Assembly: GCF_963422355.1 (NCBI RefSeq)
Contig: NC_085086.1
Span: forward strand, 9,407,936 to 9,471,935
From: Corticium candelabrum
Taxonomy: Eukaryota; Porifera; Homoscleromorpha; Homosclerophorida; Plakinidae
Direction of reading: 5' to 3'
DNA length: 64,000 nucleotides
The position numbers and the translations under genes are program-made. Below are positions 35,501 through 41,743 of this stretch, in pieces (within the stretch, counting starts at the first letter, position 1; each line of letters begins with the position of its first letter). The notes under the pieces were generated by a model. That model saw only the letters and a list, made by a program, of their open reading frames with translations. It was not told where the DNA came from and did no database searches.

Positions 35501-38087
35501 GAAAAATTGTTGGTAGCAAATTCTATTATCCACATTTTGTGCTGTACTTATGTGACTACGGATACCAAATACTGTCCGGAAATAGCACTAGAAAATGCAA
35601 CGAAATAGGAAAATGGACAGGCATCGCGCCATTGTGCAAAGGTATACACACAATCTTGCACAGATCATTTAGATATCAATCACTATGAATGCATTTTGTT
35701 ATCAGGTGTTTGTGAAGTTGCAAAACTGAACTGTTCAAACGCTCAGATTTGTGCAGTGGACAGCGACGGCAGTGCAACGTGTGTATGCAAATCTCAGTCT
35801 GCTTGTCCATTAGACGTCAGACCGGTCTGCGGTTCTGATGGGCGAACTTATATAAACGAGTGTTTACTGGAAGTGGAAGCATGTCTGTTTGGATCAGATT
35901 TATTAAGATCGATTAGTCAAGGAGCGTGTGGTAAATTGCAATGCTGCAGAATAAATTATTAAACTGAAAAATATTATATTACAACTTTAGAATTCTCTTG
36001 TCATGTCTGCCATTCCAATGCTGATTGTGTTGAAAATACCAACTGTAGCTGCAAACCTCGTTTTGTTGGCGACGGAAGGAAATGCTGTTTTGAAGGTTTA
36101 GTTTGGCTCAATTTTTTAGTAATGCGTATAAAACTTTGCAACAAATGTCAACATTGTTCTAGAATTGACCAACCAGGTGGCGTTACTTGGATCTGCTGCA
36201 TGGTTCGATTGCCAAGAATCGTGCGATCTTCCGTTTGGTTCAACTCAATGGTACCTGAATGGTCAACTTCTAGACCACTTGGATACTAAGTCTAGATTTG
36301 CGGTTTCAATAAACGAACGAGGACTTGCCATTACAAAACTAAAGTTAGAAGACATTGGTGAGTATACATGCAAGGTGTCCAGTGACAGGATCACTTACGA
36401 ACGACATGGACATTTGGATGTCATCGATCCAAGCAACCAATTTTCGGCTATTTCTCAATGTTGTAAGAGGCATTTAAGTTTAATATCTGTTAATAGTCAG
36501 AAAATAATCATTAATAAACCAAACTAACTTACCCAGATCTAATACTATTTCTTAAATTGTCGATAGCAAAAATTGTAGTTGGAAACGTCTGAAAAAGTCA
36601 ACAAATTAATCTTTGTGGTAAACAATGATATAAAGATTGCCATAATCAAATGTCGTATTAAATTAAATTTCCAAATGGTACGATAAAAACTTGTAAATAA
36701 TATTACTGGATTTTATTATTTAATGTAACGAAGAAGATTTAACTTTAGTAAACGCGGTACTATGTTAATTGCTGCAACTCCAATTTTACGTTTGCACTTG
36801 TTTCAGCAAGTGTTCCTGCCATGTCGAGAAAAACGTCTACGTTTTTGTGCATTTAATAATTATCATTGCAATGGCACAAAACACATGCAGCTCACACAGT
36901 CATCATGTCTGATCGCATGCTGCGCATGCGCGTAGCAGGGATTAGGCATAAGGGGGACGTGCAAGTCAAAACGTTTTAATCTAGGTTTTCGTCCATACGG
37001 TATGATTATGAACGTGTATGAGTGCTACGTACTCTGAACGTTGGAGGCAACAGAGACGTCTGTGACTCCTCCTAAGGACCAACCCAAAGCACATACGGGG
37101 AAATATCAACATCTGCCTTGCTGGTACACCTCTTTGAGGAAGCGTCCAGCTACGCTACCGGATGCGAATACAGCGGGGTTGTGTCAATCAATTATCATTC
37201 ACATTCCATTGAGTAATAGTCGTTATGTTTAGTTTACTTTTTTTACGGTATATCATCTGCATAGTGTAGCAGATATGTAGAAATTCTTAAAATATTTTAA
37301 CTTGTATGCAGCATCTGATTGTGGCAAAAGTTGTGCTAGAAAGCCATTTGTTGCTGGAGGCGACACGACTAGTCCTGGTGAATTCCCATGGCAAGCAATG
37401 CTGTGTTCTCCTCGGTTGGGGCAACATTGTGGAGGAGTTCTCATTTCAGACAGATGTGTGCTAACCGCAGCACATTGCTTAAAGTATCAGAGCATTAATA
37501 GAAAGACTATCACTGTTTGCTTAGGCAAACATTGTGGCAATTGCTCCGAATCTGATTCTTTATCCAATTCCGTTTGTTCCAATTCTTCGTCAATAATCAT
37601 CCATCCAAATTTTAATCAATCTTCTTTCGATCATGATATCGCCGTTTTGAAACTTGCTCGTCCGGTTAACTGCAATTGTCGAACGATCATGCCAGTGTGT
37701 CTACCAGACAAGACAAGAGATTCGTCATTCATCCGAGCTCAACAAAACGGCATCGTCACTGGATGGGGTCGCGTCAATTCGACAGTCAGCAGATCTAGAT
37801 GCTTACGTAAAGGCGACGTCAGGTTAAAATCTCGCCGTCTTTGTCAAATAAAGCATCAAGGTTACCAAATAACTGAAAACATGCTGTGCGCTACTGATTA
37901 CAACGGTGCCTGTGAAGGAGACAGTGGCGGACCTCTGGTGGTAAAGAACAGAAAGTTTAAAGGTCGCTATGTGTTGGCAGGAGTTGTGAGTTGGGGAATC
38001 GGATGTGGCGATAAGACAAAGTTTGGAGTCTACACAAATGTGATCAGTCATCTTGACTGGATCAAGTCTACTTGTGGCATCAATTGA
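2888..38087 (+). CDS. Gene 1: giant CCP-rich mosaic protein ending in an S1 serine protease
   Basis: About 40 exons are recognisable. They encode 27 CCP modules in the array, then a variant CCP, CCP, Kazal, Kunitz, Kunitz, short linker, nine CCPs, follistatin-like Kazal, EGF, Ig and a chymotrypsin-fold protease with a TGA stop. All intact exons are phase 1-1, so they join in frame. Introns are 50-350 bp within modules and 3.8-5.5 kb between array units. The predicted product is extracellular: CCP and Ig for binding, Kazal and Kunitz for protease inhibition, a protease as effector. No start codon or signal peptide lies in the window, so the 5' end is upstream or missing. No stop, signal peptide or protease separates the units, which favours one gene over six. 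Complement-type proteases share the CCP-plus-S1 plan, but I do not recognise a specific orthologue. Confidence 0.7.
4320..4640 (+). pseudogene. THAP-domain relic, unit 1
   Basis: The frame from 4320 reads as the N-terminus of a THAP zinc finger: RLFQFPK near residue 18, a Trp at about residue 42, and LYSRYFEADCFEDD at the C-terminal end of the finger. The zinc ligands are damaged: the early Cys pair is partly replaced, and the usual C-x2-H appears as Y-x2-Y. A stop follows at residue 72. THAP domains are DNA-binding modules of P/Kolobok-type transposases and of host genes derived from them. This copy cannot fold normally and is probably the remnant of a transposon inserted before amplification. 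Confidence 0.6.
5139..5443. other. Conserved acidic-ORF module of the spacer
   Basis: The module recurs at about 9944-10230, 15700-15970, 22018-22340 and 27540-27870. Both strands have frames. On the minus strand a Glu/Asp/Ser-rich frame (core DTGDVENG) ends in a stop. On the plus strand a Ser/Thr/Pro-rich frame leads to VTIVPREEYD, which is fully open only in unit 3. It may be a downstream exon of the THAP relic or of a separate decayed gene. I recognise no family and cannot decide the strand. Confidence 0.3.
5558..7262 (+). mobile_element. TIR-bounded spacer element, unit 2 copy
   Basis: The left end reads ATGTAGAGCACCGCCCC and then TATAGGACAC, a variant of TATCGGACAC. The right end is roughly its inverse, with GTGTCCGAGGAACG followed by GCTCTAC, giving imperfect terminal inverted repeats of about 25-30 bp. 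The interior contains several more copies of the GTCCGATGA-type motif in both orientations and no long ORF. The same element lies in the spacer of every unit. It looks like a non-autonomous DNA transposon with subterminal repeats that was present before the array expanded. Confidence 0.5.
5832..5884. repeat. (TA)n microsatellite
   Basis: About 26 TA repeats lie inside the spacer element. An equivalent expansion is at 10597-10652. Units 1, 4, 5 and 6 have only a short ATATAG at this place, so the expansion is specific to units 2 and 3. Confidence 0.95.
7640..8476 (+). CDS. Array unit 2: CCP exons D, E, F
   Basis: D 7640-7855 (72 codons), E 7912-8241 (110 codons) and F 8303-8476 (58 codons). 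All are open and phase 1-1 with canonical borders. E is five residues longer than in the other units because of a small in-frame duplication near its start (a repeated Asn/Thr-rich stretch). No A-B-C cassette precedes it: the sequence passes from the TATTATTGCT motif straight to the intron that normally follows exon C. Confidence 0.85.
9105..9400 (+). pseudogene. THAP-domain relic, unit 2
   Basis: Same relic as in unit 1 (RLFQFPKTTNKDES core). The C-terminal part of the finger is in another frame because of a small indel near 9245. Non-functional as read. Confidence 0.55.
10324..12057 (+). mobile_element. TIR-bounded spacer element, unit 3 copy
   Basis: The best-preserved copy of the element (1734 bp). 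The left end is ATGTAGAGCACCGCCCC, the right end GAGGCCGCTCTCTACAT, with GTCCGA-type motifs just inside both. It contains the (TA)n tract and no coding frame of note. Confidence 0.5.
12376..13172 (+). CDS. Array unit 3: CCP exons A, B, C (B frameshifted)
   Basis: A 12376-12591 (72 codons), B 12645-12946 and C 12999-13172 (58 codons). A, B and C are distant paralogues of D, E and F: A has the same C-C doublet, B the same enlarged loop, C the same short form. Exon B is 302 nt here against 303 nt in units 5 and 6. One base is missing within 12909-12940, so the frame shifts and the last cysteine (ARCE in the other copies) is lost. Spliced as written, it would break everything downstream. Skipping B would keep the frame. 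Confidence 0.8.
13231..14226 (+). CDS. Array unit 3: CCP exons D (acceptor lost), E, F
   Basis: D about 13231-13447, E 13677-13991 (105 codons) and F 14053-14226 (58 codons). The D frame is intact (CPPLSDPEHG), but the TTTAG acceptor found in all other units is replaced by TTTTG and the exon start carries an extra base, so normal splicing of D is doubtful. E and F are undamaged. The D-E intron contains a 170-bp MITE that is absent elsewhere. Confidence 0.75.
13482..13651. mobile_element. 170-bp MITE with TAA target duplication (Harbinger-like)
   Basis: The ends are inverted repeats (CCTGGTTCACAATATT against CCTGGTTCGCAATATT on the opposite strand), flanked by TAA on both sides (13479-13481 and 13652-13654). 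The uninterrupted site in the other units reads CACTAATAACAG. The interior has GACGTC repeats. A 3-bp TAA duplication fits the PIF/Harbinger type. It inserted in the D-E intron of unit 3 only, after that unit diverged. Confidence 0.8.
14850..15140 (+). pseudogene. THAP-domain relic, unit 3 (best Cys pair)
   Basis: This copy retains the C-x3-C start (RCVAAC) followed by RLFQFPK. A frameshift near 14960 moves the rest into the frame that reads RYFGEVCFEDE and KLRLIPCIMIE, the latter resembling the C-terminal proline motif of THAP fingers. The C-x2-H pair is already Y-x2-Y, as in all copies. Even so, it is the copy closest to a canonical finger. Confidence 0.55.
16295..17983 (-). mobile_element. 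1.69-kb inverted nested element
   Basis: This stretch is the reverse complement of most of the spacer element. It begins AGCGCGGCACGTTCCTCGG and ends with the complement of AGCGACGCCCCTGTTATCGG, so its ends are themselves inverted repeats. It sits between two copies of CTAT at a site that is uninterrupted in the other units. With the direct element on its right it forms a roughly 1.4-kb-arm inverted repeat. The right part recurs, truncated, at 684-1110. Confidence 0.65.
17506..17550. repeat. (CT)n microsatellite
   Basis: About 22 CT repeats inside the nested inverted element. It corresponds to the tract at the left array edge (651-683). Confidence 0.95.
19767..20588 (+). CDS. Array unit 4: CCP exons D, E, F
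   Basis: D 19767-19982, E 20039-20353 and F 20415-20588. All are open, phase 1-1 and canonical. The A-B-C cassette is absent with the same junction as units 1 and 2. D has a Pro-to-Ser change after the first cysteine (QCSPLSDPEH). Otherwise the proteins are nearly those of units 5 and 6. Confidence 0.85.
21211..21520 (+). pseudogene. THAP-domain relic, unit 4
   Basis: A 71-codon frame with the RLFQFPK core and SRYFEADCFEDD end. One early Cys is kept, while the C-x2-H ligands are replaced by Tyr. Nearly identical to 26733-27040. Confidence 0.55.
22460..24116 (+). mobile_element. TIR-bounded spacer element, unit 5 copy
   Basis: Left end ATGGAGAGCACCGCCCC, right end GAGGCCGCTCTCTATAT. Nearly identical to 27986-29641, differing by a few substitutions (for example GTCTAAGG against GTCCGAGG near the right end) and single-base indels. 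Confidence 0.5.
24435..25233 (+). CDS. Array unit 5: CCP exons A, B, C
   Basis: A 24435-24650 (72 codons), B 24704-25006 (101 codons) and C 25060-25233 (58 codons). All are open, phase 1-1, with GT-AG borders. B keeps its last cysteine (ARCE), which shows the one-base loss in unit 3 is derived. C is compact, with an N-x-T glycosylation-type site (PNKTQCNSS). Confidence 0.87.
25289..26110 (+). CDS. Array unit 5: CCP exons D, E, F
   Basis: D 25289-25504, E 25561-25875 and F 25937-26110. All are open and phase 1-1. Residues differ from unit 6 at only a few positions (for example KDC against KNC at the start of F). Confidence 0.87.
26733..27040 (+). pseudogene. THAP-domain relic, unit 5
   Basis: A 71-codon frame, essentially the same as 21211-21520. 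Ligand positions are again lost, so it is a passenger of the tandem duplication. Confidence 0.55.
27986..29641 (+). mobile_element. TIR-bounded spacer element, unit 6 copy
   Basis: Same ends and interior as 22460-24116, with the intact GTGTCCGAGGAATG right-end motif. Confidence 0.5.
29960..30758 (+). CDS. Array unit 6: CCP exons A, B, C
   Basis: A 29960-30175, B 30229-30531 and C 30585-30758. All are open and phase 1-1. Close to unit 5, with scattered amino-acid changes (for example RYVCNR for RYICNR in A and PNET for PNKT in C). Confidence 0.87.
30814..31635 (+). CDS. Array unit 6: CCP exons D, E, F
   Basis: D 30814-31029, E 31086-31400 and F 31462-31635. This is the last array unit. The intron after F is only 350 bp and leads straight into the non-repeated part of the gene, with the same phase. 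That supports array and 3' part being one gene. Confidence 0.87.
31986..32225 (+). CDS. Gene 1: variant CCP-like exon G
   Basis: 80 codons, phase 1-1. It starts IYCPQMKYNATE and has the Gly-Tyr core of a sushi domain (DPRPGYSLDRS), but the cysteine pattern is odd: five cysteines and none in the usual last position. The gene 2 exons at 51317 and 51976 are relatives, and a relic lies near 50478. A lineage-specific CCP derivative. Confidence 0.65.
32282..32461 (+). CDS. Gene 1: CCP exon H
   Basis: 60 codons, phase 1-1. A standard sushi domain with four cysteines: KICPPPPVKINNG, then FTCSADYEL, and SSGQWSGMQPRCE at the end. Its closest relative here is 52249-52428 of gene 2. Confidence 0.9.
32519..32752 (+). 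CDS. Gene 1: Kazal-type inhibitor exon
   Basis: 78 codons, phase 1-1. The C-terminal half is a Kazal domain (CPSDLTPVCSSD, then TYDNLCLLK and two later cysteines). The N-terminal half has two extra cysteines, as in follistatin-type modules. Predicted to inhibit serine proteases, outside the cell. Its paralogue is 52484-52717 in gene 2. Confidence 0.88.
32818..32997 (+). CDS. Gene 1: Kunitz domain 1
   Basis: 60 codons, phase 1-1. The Kunitz/BPTI pattern is complete (YRYFYN, then YANGPCYKGHNSF and DDCKDHC), with six cysteines. The loop between the first two cysteines is four residues longer than usual. The P1 residue after the second cysteine is Arg (DQCRQT), so inhibition of a trypsin-like protease is expected from family knowledge. 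Confidence 0.92.
33061..33319 (+). CDS. Gene 1: Kunitz domain 2 and short linker exon
   Basis: Exon 33061-33219 encodes a canonical Kunitz domain (PGLCNLHQLRYYYN, then NYSGCYGNENNF). Its last cysteine codon is split by the intron and completed by the 15-residue linker exon 33275-33319 (SGVRITPTPV). P1 is Asn, not Lys or Arg, so trypsin inhibition is unlikely. The gene 2 counterpart has Lys at this place. Confidence 0.9.
33542..34221 (+). CDS. Gene 1: CCP exons 1-3 of the nine-CCP run
   Basis: Exons 33542-33718 (59 codons), 33780-33971 (64) and 34036-34221 (62), all phase 1-1. Each has the four-cysteine sushi pattern with a Gly-Tyr/Phe core and a Trp before the last cysteine. The first uses W-H-S in place of the usual W-S-x-x-P. 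These CCPs are not part of the tandem array and differ clearly from each other, so they are older. Confidence 0.9.
34275..34923 (+). CDS. Gene 1: CCP exons 4-6 of the nine-CCP run
   Basis: Exons 34275-34448, 34512-34697 and 34750-34923, all phase 1-1. The donor of the second one reads CAAG/GCAAAT, a GC-AG intron; the next GT lies past an in-frame TAG, so GC is the only donor that keeps the frame. All three show complete sushi signatures (for example NCNASGQWKGLAP in the third). Confidence 0.88.
34986..35641 (+). CDS. Gene 1: CCP exons 7-9 of the nine-CCP run
   Basis: Exons 34986-35159, 35216-35407 and 35465-35641, phase 1-1. Four cysteines each, with typical cores (FICNAGYAVRG, YSCIFGYRLVG, YLCDYGYQIL). 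The middle one has a longer loop before its Trp. Introns are 56-58 bp. Confidence 0.9.
35706..35930 (+). CDS. Gene 1: follistatin-like Kazal exon
   Basis: 75 codons, phase 1-1. A small Cys-rich start (CEVAKLNCSN) leads into a Kazal core (CPLDVRPVCGSDGRTYINE) with the remaining cysteines. This is the FS-type layout of agrin and follistatin, and a protease-inhibitor or growth-factor-binding module by family knowledge. Confidence 0.9.
35991..36095 (+). CDS. Gene 1: EGF-like exon
   Basis: 35 codons, phase 1-1. Pattern CHVCHSNADC, NCSCKPRF, VGDGRKCC, as in short EGF-like repeats with the GDG-x-x-C ending. Eight cysteines, two more than a minimal EGF. Confidence 0.8.
36163..36462 (+). CDS. Gene 1: immunoglobulin domain exon
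   Basis: 100 codons, phase 1-1. Ig fold signs: AAWFDCQ (first Cys), TQWYLNGQLL (Trp) and EDIGEYTCKVS (D-x-G-x-Y-x-C). A second cysteine close to the first is unusual. It probably mediates binding. The following intron, 849 bp, shows no further exon. Confidence 0.88.
37312..38087 (+). CDS. Gene 1: terminal chymotrypsin-family (S1) serine protease domain
   Basis: 258 codons ending in TGA. The catalytic triad is present: His in LTAAHC, Asp in DHDIAVLKL, Ser in CEGDSGGPL. Other landmarks are GEFPWQ near the N-terminus, VTGWGR, VVSWGIGCG and GVYTNV, and a terminal helix (HLDWIKSTCG). Aligned to chymotrypsin numbering, position 189 is Gly and 190 Ala (NGACEGD), so the Asp189 of trypsin-like enzymes is missing and specificity is not trypsin-like. 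The activation region reads RKPF/VAGGD: the residue before the expected new N-terminus is Phe, not Arg or Lys. A probable interchain or light-chain cysteine lies in DCGKSC. An active protease is plausible, but its activator and substrate are unusual. Confidence 0.93.
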
Positions 38088-38943
<856 letters not shown>

Positions 38944-40080
38944 AAGCTCCAATGCCCGGCTTCGCCCGGGGGGACAACACCCGGGTAATAGTTTAATCAC
39001 ACAAATTATTGATTTGCAGACACTGTTTGCTATTAATGACAGACAGACAGTACAGACAGACACACAAACAGACAGACAGGTTGCTTTTATAGGTAGAGAT
39101 TACAGCAGAAAGTATCTAAAAATGCGTTTGATAGTTGGAGAGGCAGAAGGGGTGTAGCCAAGTCACTTACAGTTTGTATAGAGAGATCTTTGTAGATTTG
39201 CAAACTCTCTGCTCTAGAGTGTTGGTTATCATCTCTGTACAAAAAAAGTTCCAATCACAGCACAAACCAATGACACTAACTTATGCCCTTGTCAGCGCAA
39301 CCTGAGCCAGTCCGCCAGTTCGGAGGCAATGTAAAAACAACGAAAAATGTCGCGTATACACTTTCAATGGTATAGCACTCCCGGATATTGCGAAGGTAGT
39401 AGACTGTAATGTTTTGGCGCAGTAGACTGTAATGTTTTGTCAGCAACCGTTTACTGTCACTAATTACCCGTGGTGTGACTCTGAACTAAGTCAGTAATAT
39501 GTAGTAGGATGACGTCACTTTCTGCAAGGCGAACGTAAATCTGCTAACGTACTTGCATAGACCACAGGTCAACACTTTTCTTGATTTCTCTGACTGCATA
39601 TTGCGACCGCGCTTTCTTGCTGCTCGGCGTTACCAATCTAAATGCAGACCAAGAGGAGGACGGCGCCGGCGACCAGGAAGTTCCGGGTGCTGGAGCTGTT
39701 GCGGTACTAGCAGTTTGGTGACTTGCTTCACTGGTTACACCTACAACTGGCTGCAGCTGTAGGCAACGACTGTGCGAAAACGACGAGGCATTGCACACAT
39801 TCCACTCTTCCAAGAGCGGGTCGCCGTATAGTTGATAGCGACGACAACCCATCGAATCGACGTCCAGTCAGGGGAAATATTGCCGCCTCGTCGCCATCCT
39901 TTCTTTTCAGGTAAATGACTTCTGCCTATACAGTGACATGCAACACTAAATTCTGTTGATCCTTTAATTAATTAGTTAACAATGTATGATTGTTTTACCA
40001 TCTAAAGCTGTTTGCGCCGTGTACAACTTAACTTGCCTTGAAAACTAGAGACAGCCGCAAACTGCTCACGTCAGACAATT
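38944..40080. other. Intergenic, no recognised gene
   Basis: Contains a short (ACAG)n at 39039-39080 and a GC-rich stretch at 39600-39780 with overlapping frames on both strands (minus 39544-39852, 102 codons, Ser/Ala-rich). I recognise no domain in either and see no splice context. Confidence 0.4.
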
Positions 40081-40089
40081 TCATTGGTA

Positions 40090-40270
40090 GCGCTTGCTTT
40101 CCTCGACAGATTGACAGACAGAGAGACTGGCAGACAGATGGACGGACAGACAAACAGATCGACAGAGGTACAGACAAATACACAGACCGACAGAGGTCAG
40201 ACAAATAGACAGACAGACAGATCGAAAGATCGACAGAAAGACAGACAGACAAACACACGAACAGACAAAC
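40090..40270. repeat. Degenerate (ACAG)n repeat
   Basis: Imperfect ACAG/ACAA tetranucleotide repeats. The Cys/Leu-rich and Asp/Arg-rich frames seen here are products of the repeat. Confidence 0.9.
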
Positions 40271-40539
40271 ATACAAACATGAGACTGGAAGATAAACAGA
40301 GAGCAAAGACGGAAACGATCTGATTCGCAGAAACTTCACGTGGTAGACATGTAGACAAATGTGAAGGAGAGAGACACCACACGGCGAAGAGAACAATAGT
40401 TGATGCTAAAGATATATAATGAGCAACGCTTCAGTAAAAACCTTCTGGCTCAACGTATGACTAAGATGTTGAAAAATTTCAAACAGTAGGTGTTAATATT
40501 GATATTGATGATGTTGATATCAAAACCAGCTATTTACTA

Positions 40540-40870
40540 AAGTATGTCCGATTTTATATTTAATCAATATGGGTCGAAGGTCACCAGTTTCCTGATCCAT
40601 TCGGATTCTCTGCACTTGCGGGATAGGTCGTCATTCAATCCCAGATAGTCAATGATGGTGACTTTCATATCCTCTACAGAGAGCAGTGGTGTGTTGAAAT
40701 GTCGTCCTACCGGTTTGCCTTCCAGTCGTTGTTTGTTACGTCTGCTCTGTGATTGTTCATTCGTTGATGGAGGCAATGTCCCGTCTCTCCGACATATTGC
40801 ATGGCACACTTCGTACACTCTATTAAGTATATCACGTTACTTGTTTTACAGTTGTACGAGCCTTTGATTT
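40540..40870 (-). pseudogene. GIY-YIG nuclease relic of a Penelope-like retroelement
   Basis: On the minus strand one frame reads NVIYLIECTKCAMQYVGETG, the start of a GIY-YIG domain, then HQRMNNHR. A frameshift near 40705 leads to KPVGRHFNTP, VEDMKVTIIDY and RESEWIRKL, which continue the same domain. This arrangement is typical of the C-terminus of Penelope-like and related retroelements that end in a GIY-YIG endonuclease. The reverse transcriptase part is not found nearby, and a microsatellite follows upstream. A truncated, frameshifted fragment. Confidence 0.7.
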
Positions 40871-40925
40871 TTAGATCTTCTTTGTTGTGTTGCTTCTGAA
40901 TGTATCAGATGTTGTCATCTTGAGC

Positions 40926-41110
40926 CACATACATACATACATACGTACATACATACATACAGACAGACAAACAGACTGACAGACAATAAACACAAGAGTT
41001 ATAAGTGTACATATAGAAATATAATATAAACATACAAACAGGCAGACACACAGAGAGACAGACAGACGAACAGACGAACACATATACATACATACATTTT
41101 TTGATTGTAC
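40926..41110. repeat. (ACAT)n / (ACAG)n compound microsatellite
   Basis: Tetranucleotide repeats with interruptions, between the GIY-YIG relic and the trinucleotide tract. The frames here are repeat artefacts. Confidence 0.9.
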
Positions 41111-41215
41111 ATACGTACATACAAGAGCCCTTAAGGCCCAGGTTCGATACTACAAGTACAATCTAAACTCAGTTACTATATGTCATCATGTTCTTGTTCA
41201 TCTTTGCTTTCTGCG

Positions 41216-41514
41216 AGTGCTGCTGCTAATGCTAATGCTACCGCCGCCGCCGTCGTCGTCGTCGCCGCCGCTGTTGCTGCCGCTGCCGCTGCTGCTGCCG
41301 CTGCTGCTGCCGCTGCTGCTGCCGCTGCTGCTGCCGCTGCTGCTGCCGCTGCTGCTGCCGCTGCTGCTGTTCCCGCTGCTGCCGCTGCTGCTGTTCCCGC
41401 TGCTGCCGCCGACGCTGCCGCCGACGTTGTCGCCGACGCTGCCGCCGACGCTGCCGCCGCTGCTACTGCTGCTGTTGCTGCTGCCGGTGCTGCTGCCGGT
41501 ACTGCTGCCACAGC
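41216..41514. repeat. GCT/GCC trinucleotide and hexanucleotide tract
   Basis: About 300 bp of GCT, GCC and CCGCTG repeats with a few GTC and GAC blocks. It gives poly-Ala, poly-Leu or mixed frames on both strands. There is no surrounding coding context, so I treat it as a repeat and not a gene. Confidence 0.9.
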
Positions 41515-41743
41515 AATCACTCCATCATGTCACCAGGTACGTCCTACTCGCTGCACTTCCCAGTTCATACTTCACACTTCACACTTGCTGTTCAGAAGTG
41601 ACTCTCCGGAGAGTGAGGCAGTTGTATGTTAGTTCCTTGCCCCCAAAAAAATTTATGTGTGTGGCCCTTCCTCACTCAAACTCTGACCCGAAATTCACGA
41701 ATGTTTACAATCTCCAACTGCACACTCTAAGCAATTGAGCCAC

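Noticed and set aside
37312..38087. Direct call as a complement factor (C1r/MASP/factor B orthologue)
   Set aside because: No CUB or von Willebrand domain is seen, the S1 pocket lacks Asp189 and the activation site differs; only the general CCP-plus-protease plan is shared.
39544..39852. 102-codon Ser/Ala-rich minus-strand frame
   Set aside because: GC-rich stretch with open frames on both strands, no family resemblance and no splice context.
41176..41738. Poly-Ala and poly-Leu frames of 114-173 codons on both strands
   Set aside because: Produced by the GCT/GCC repeat; codon composition is the repeat itself and no domain flanks it.
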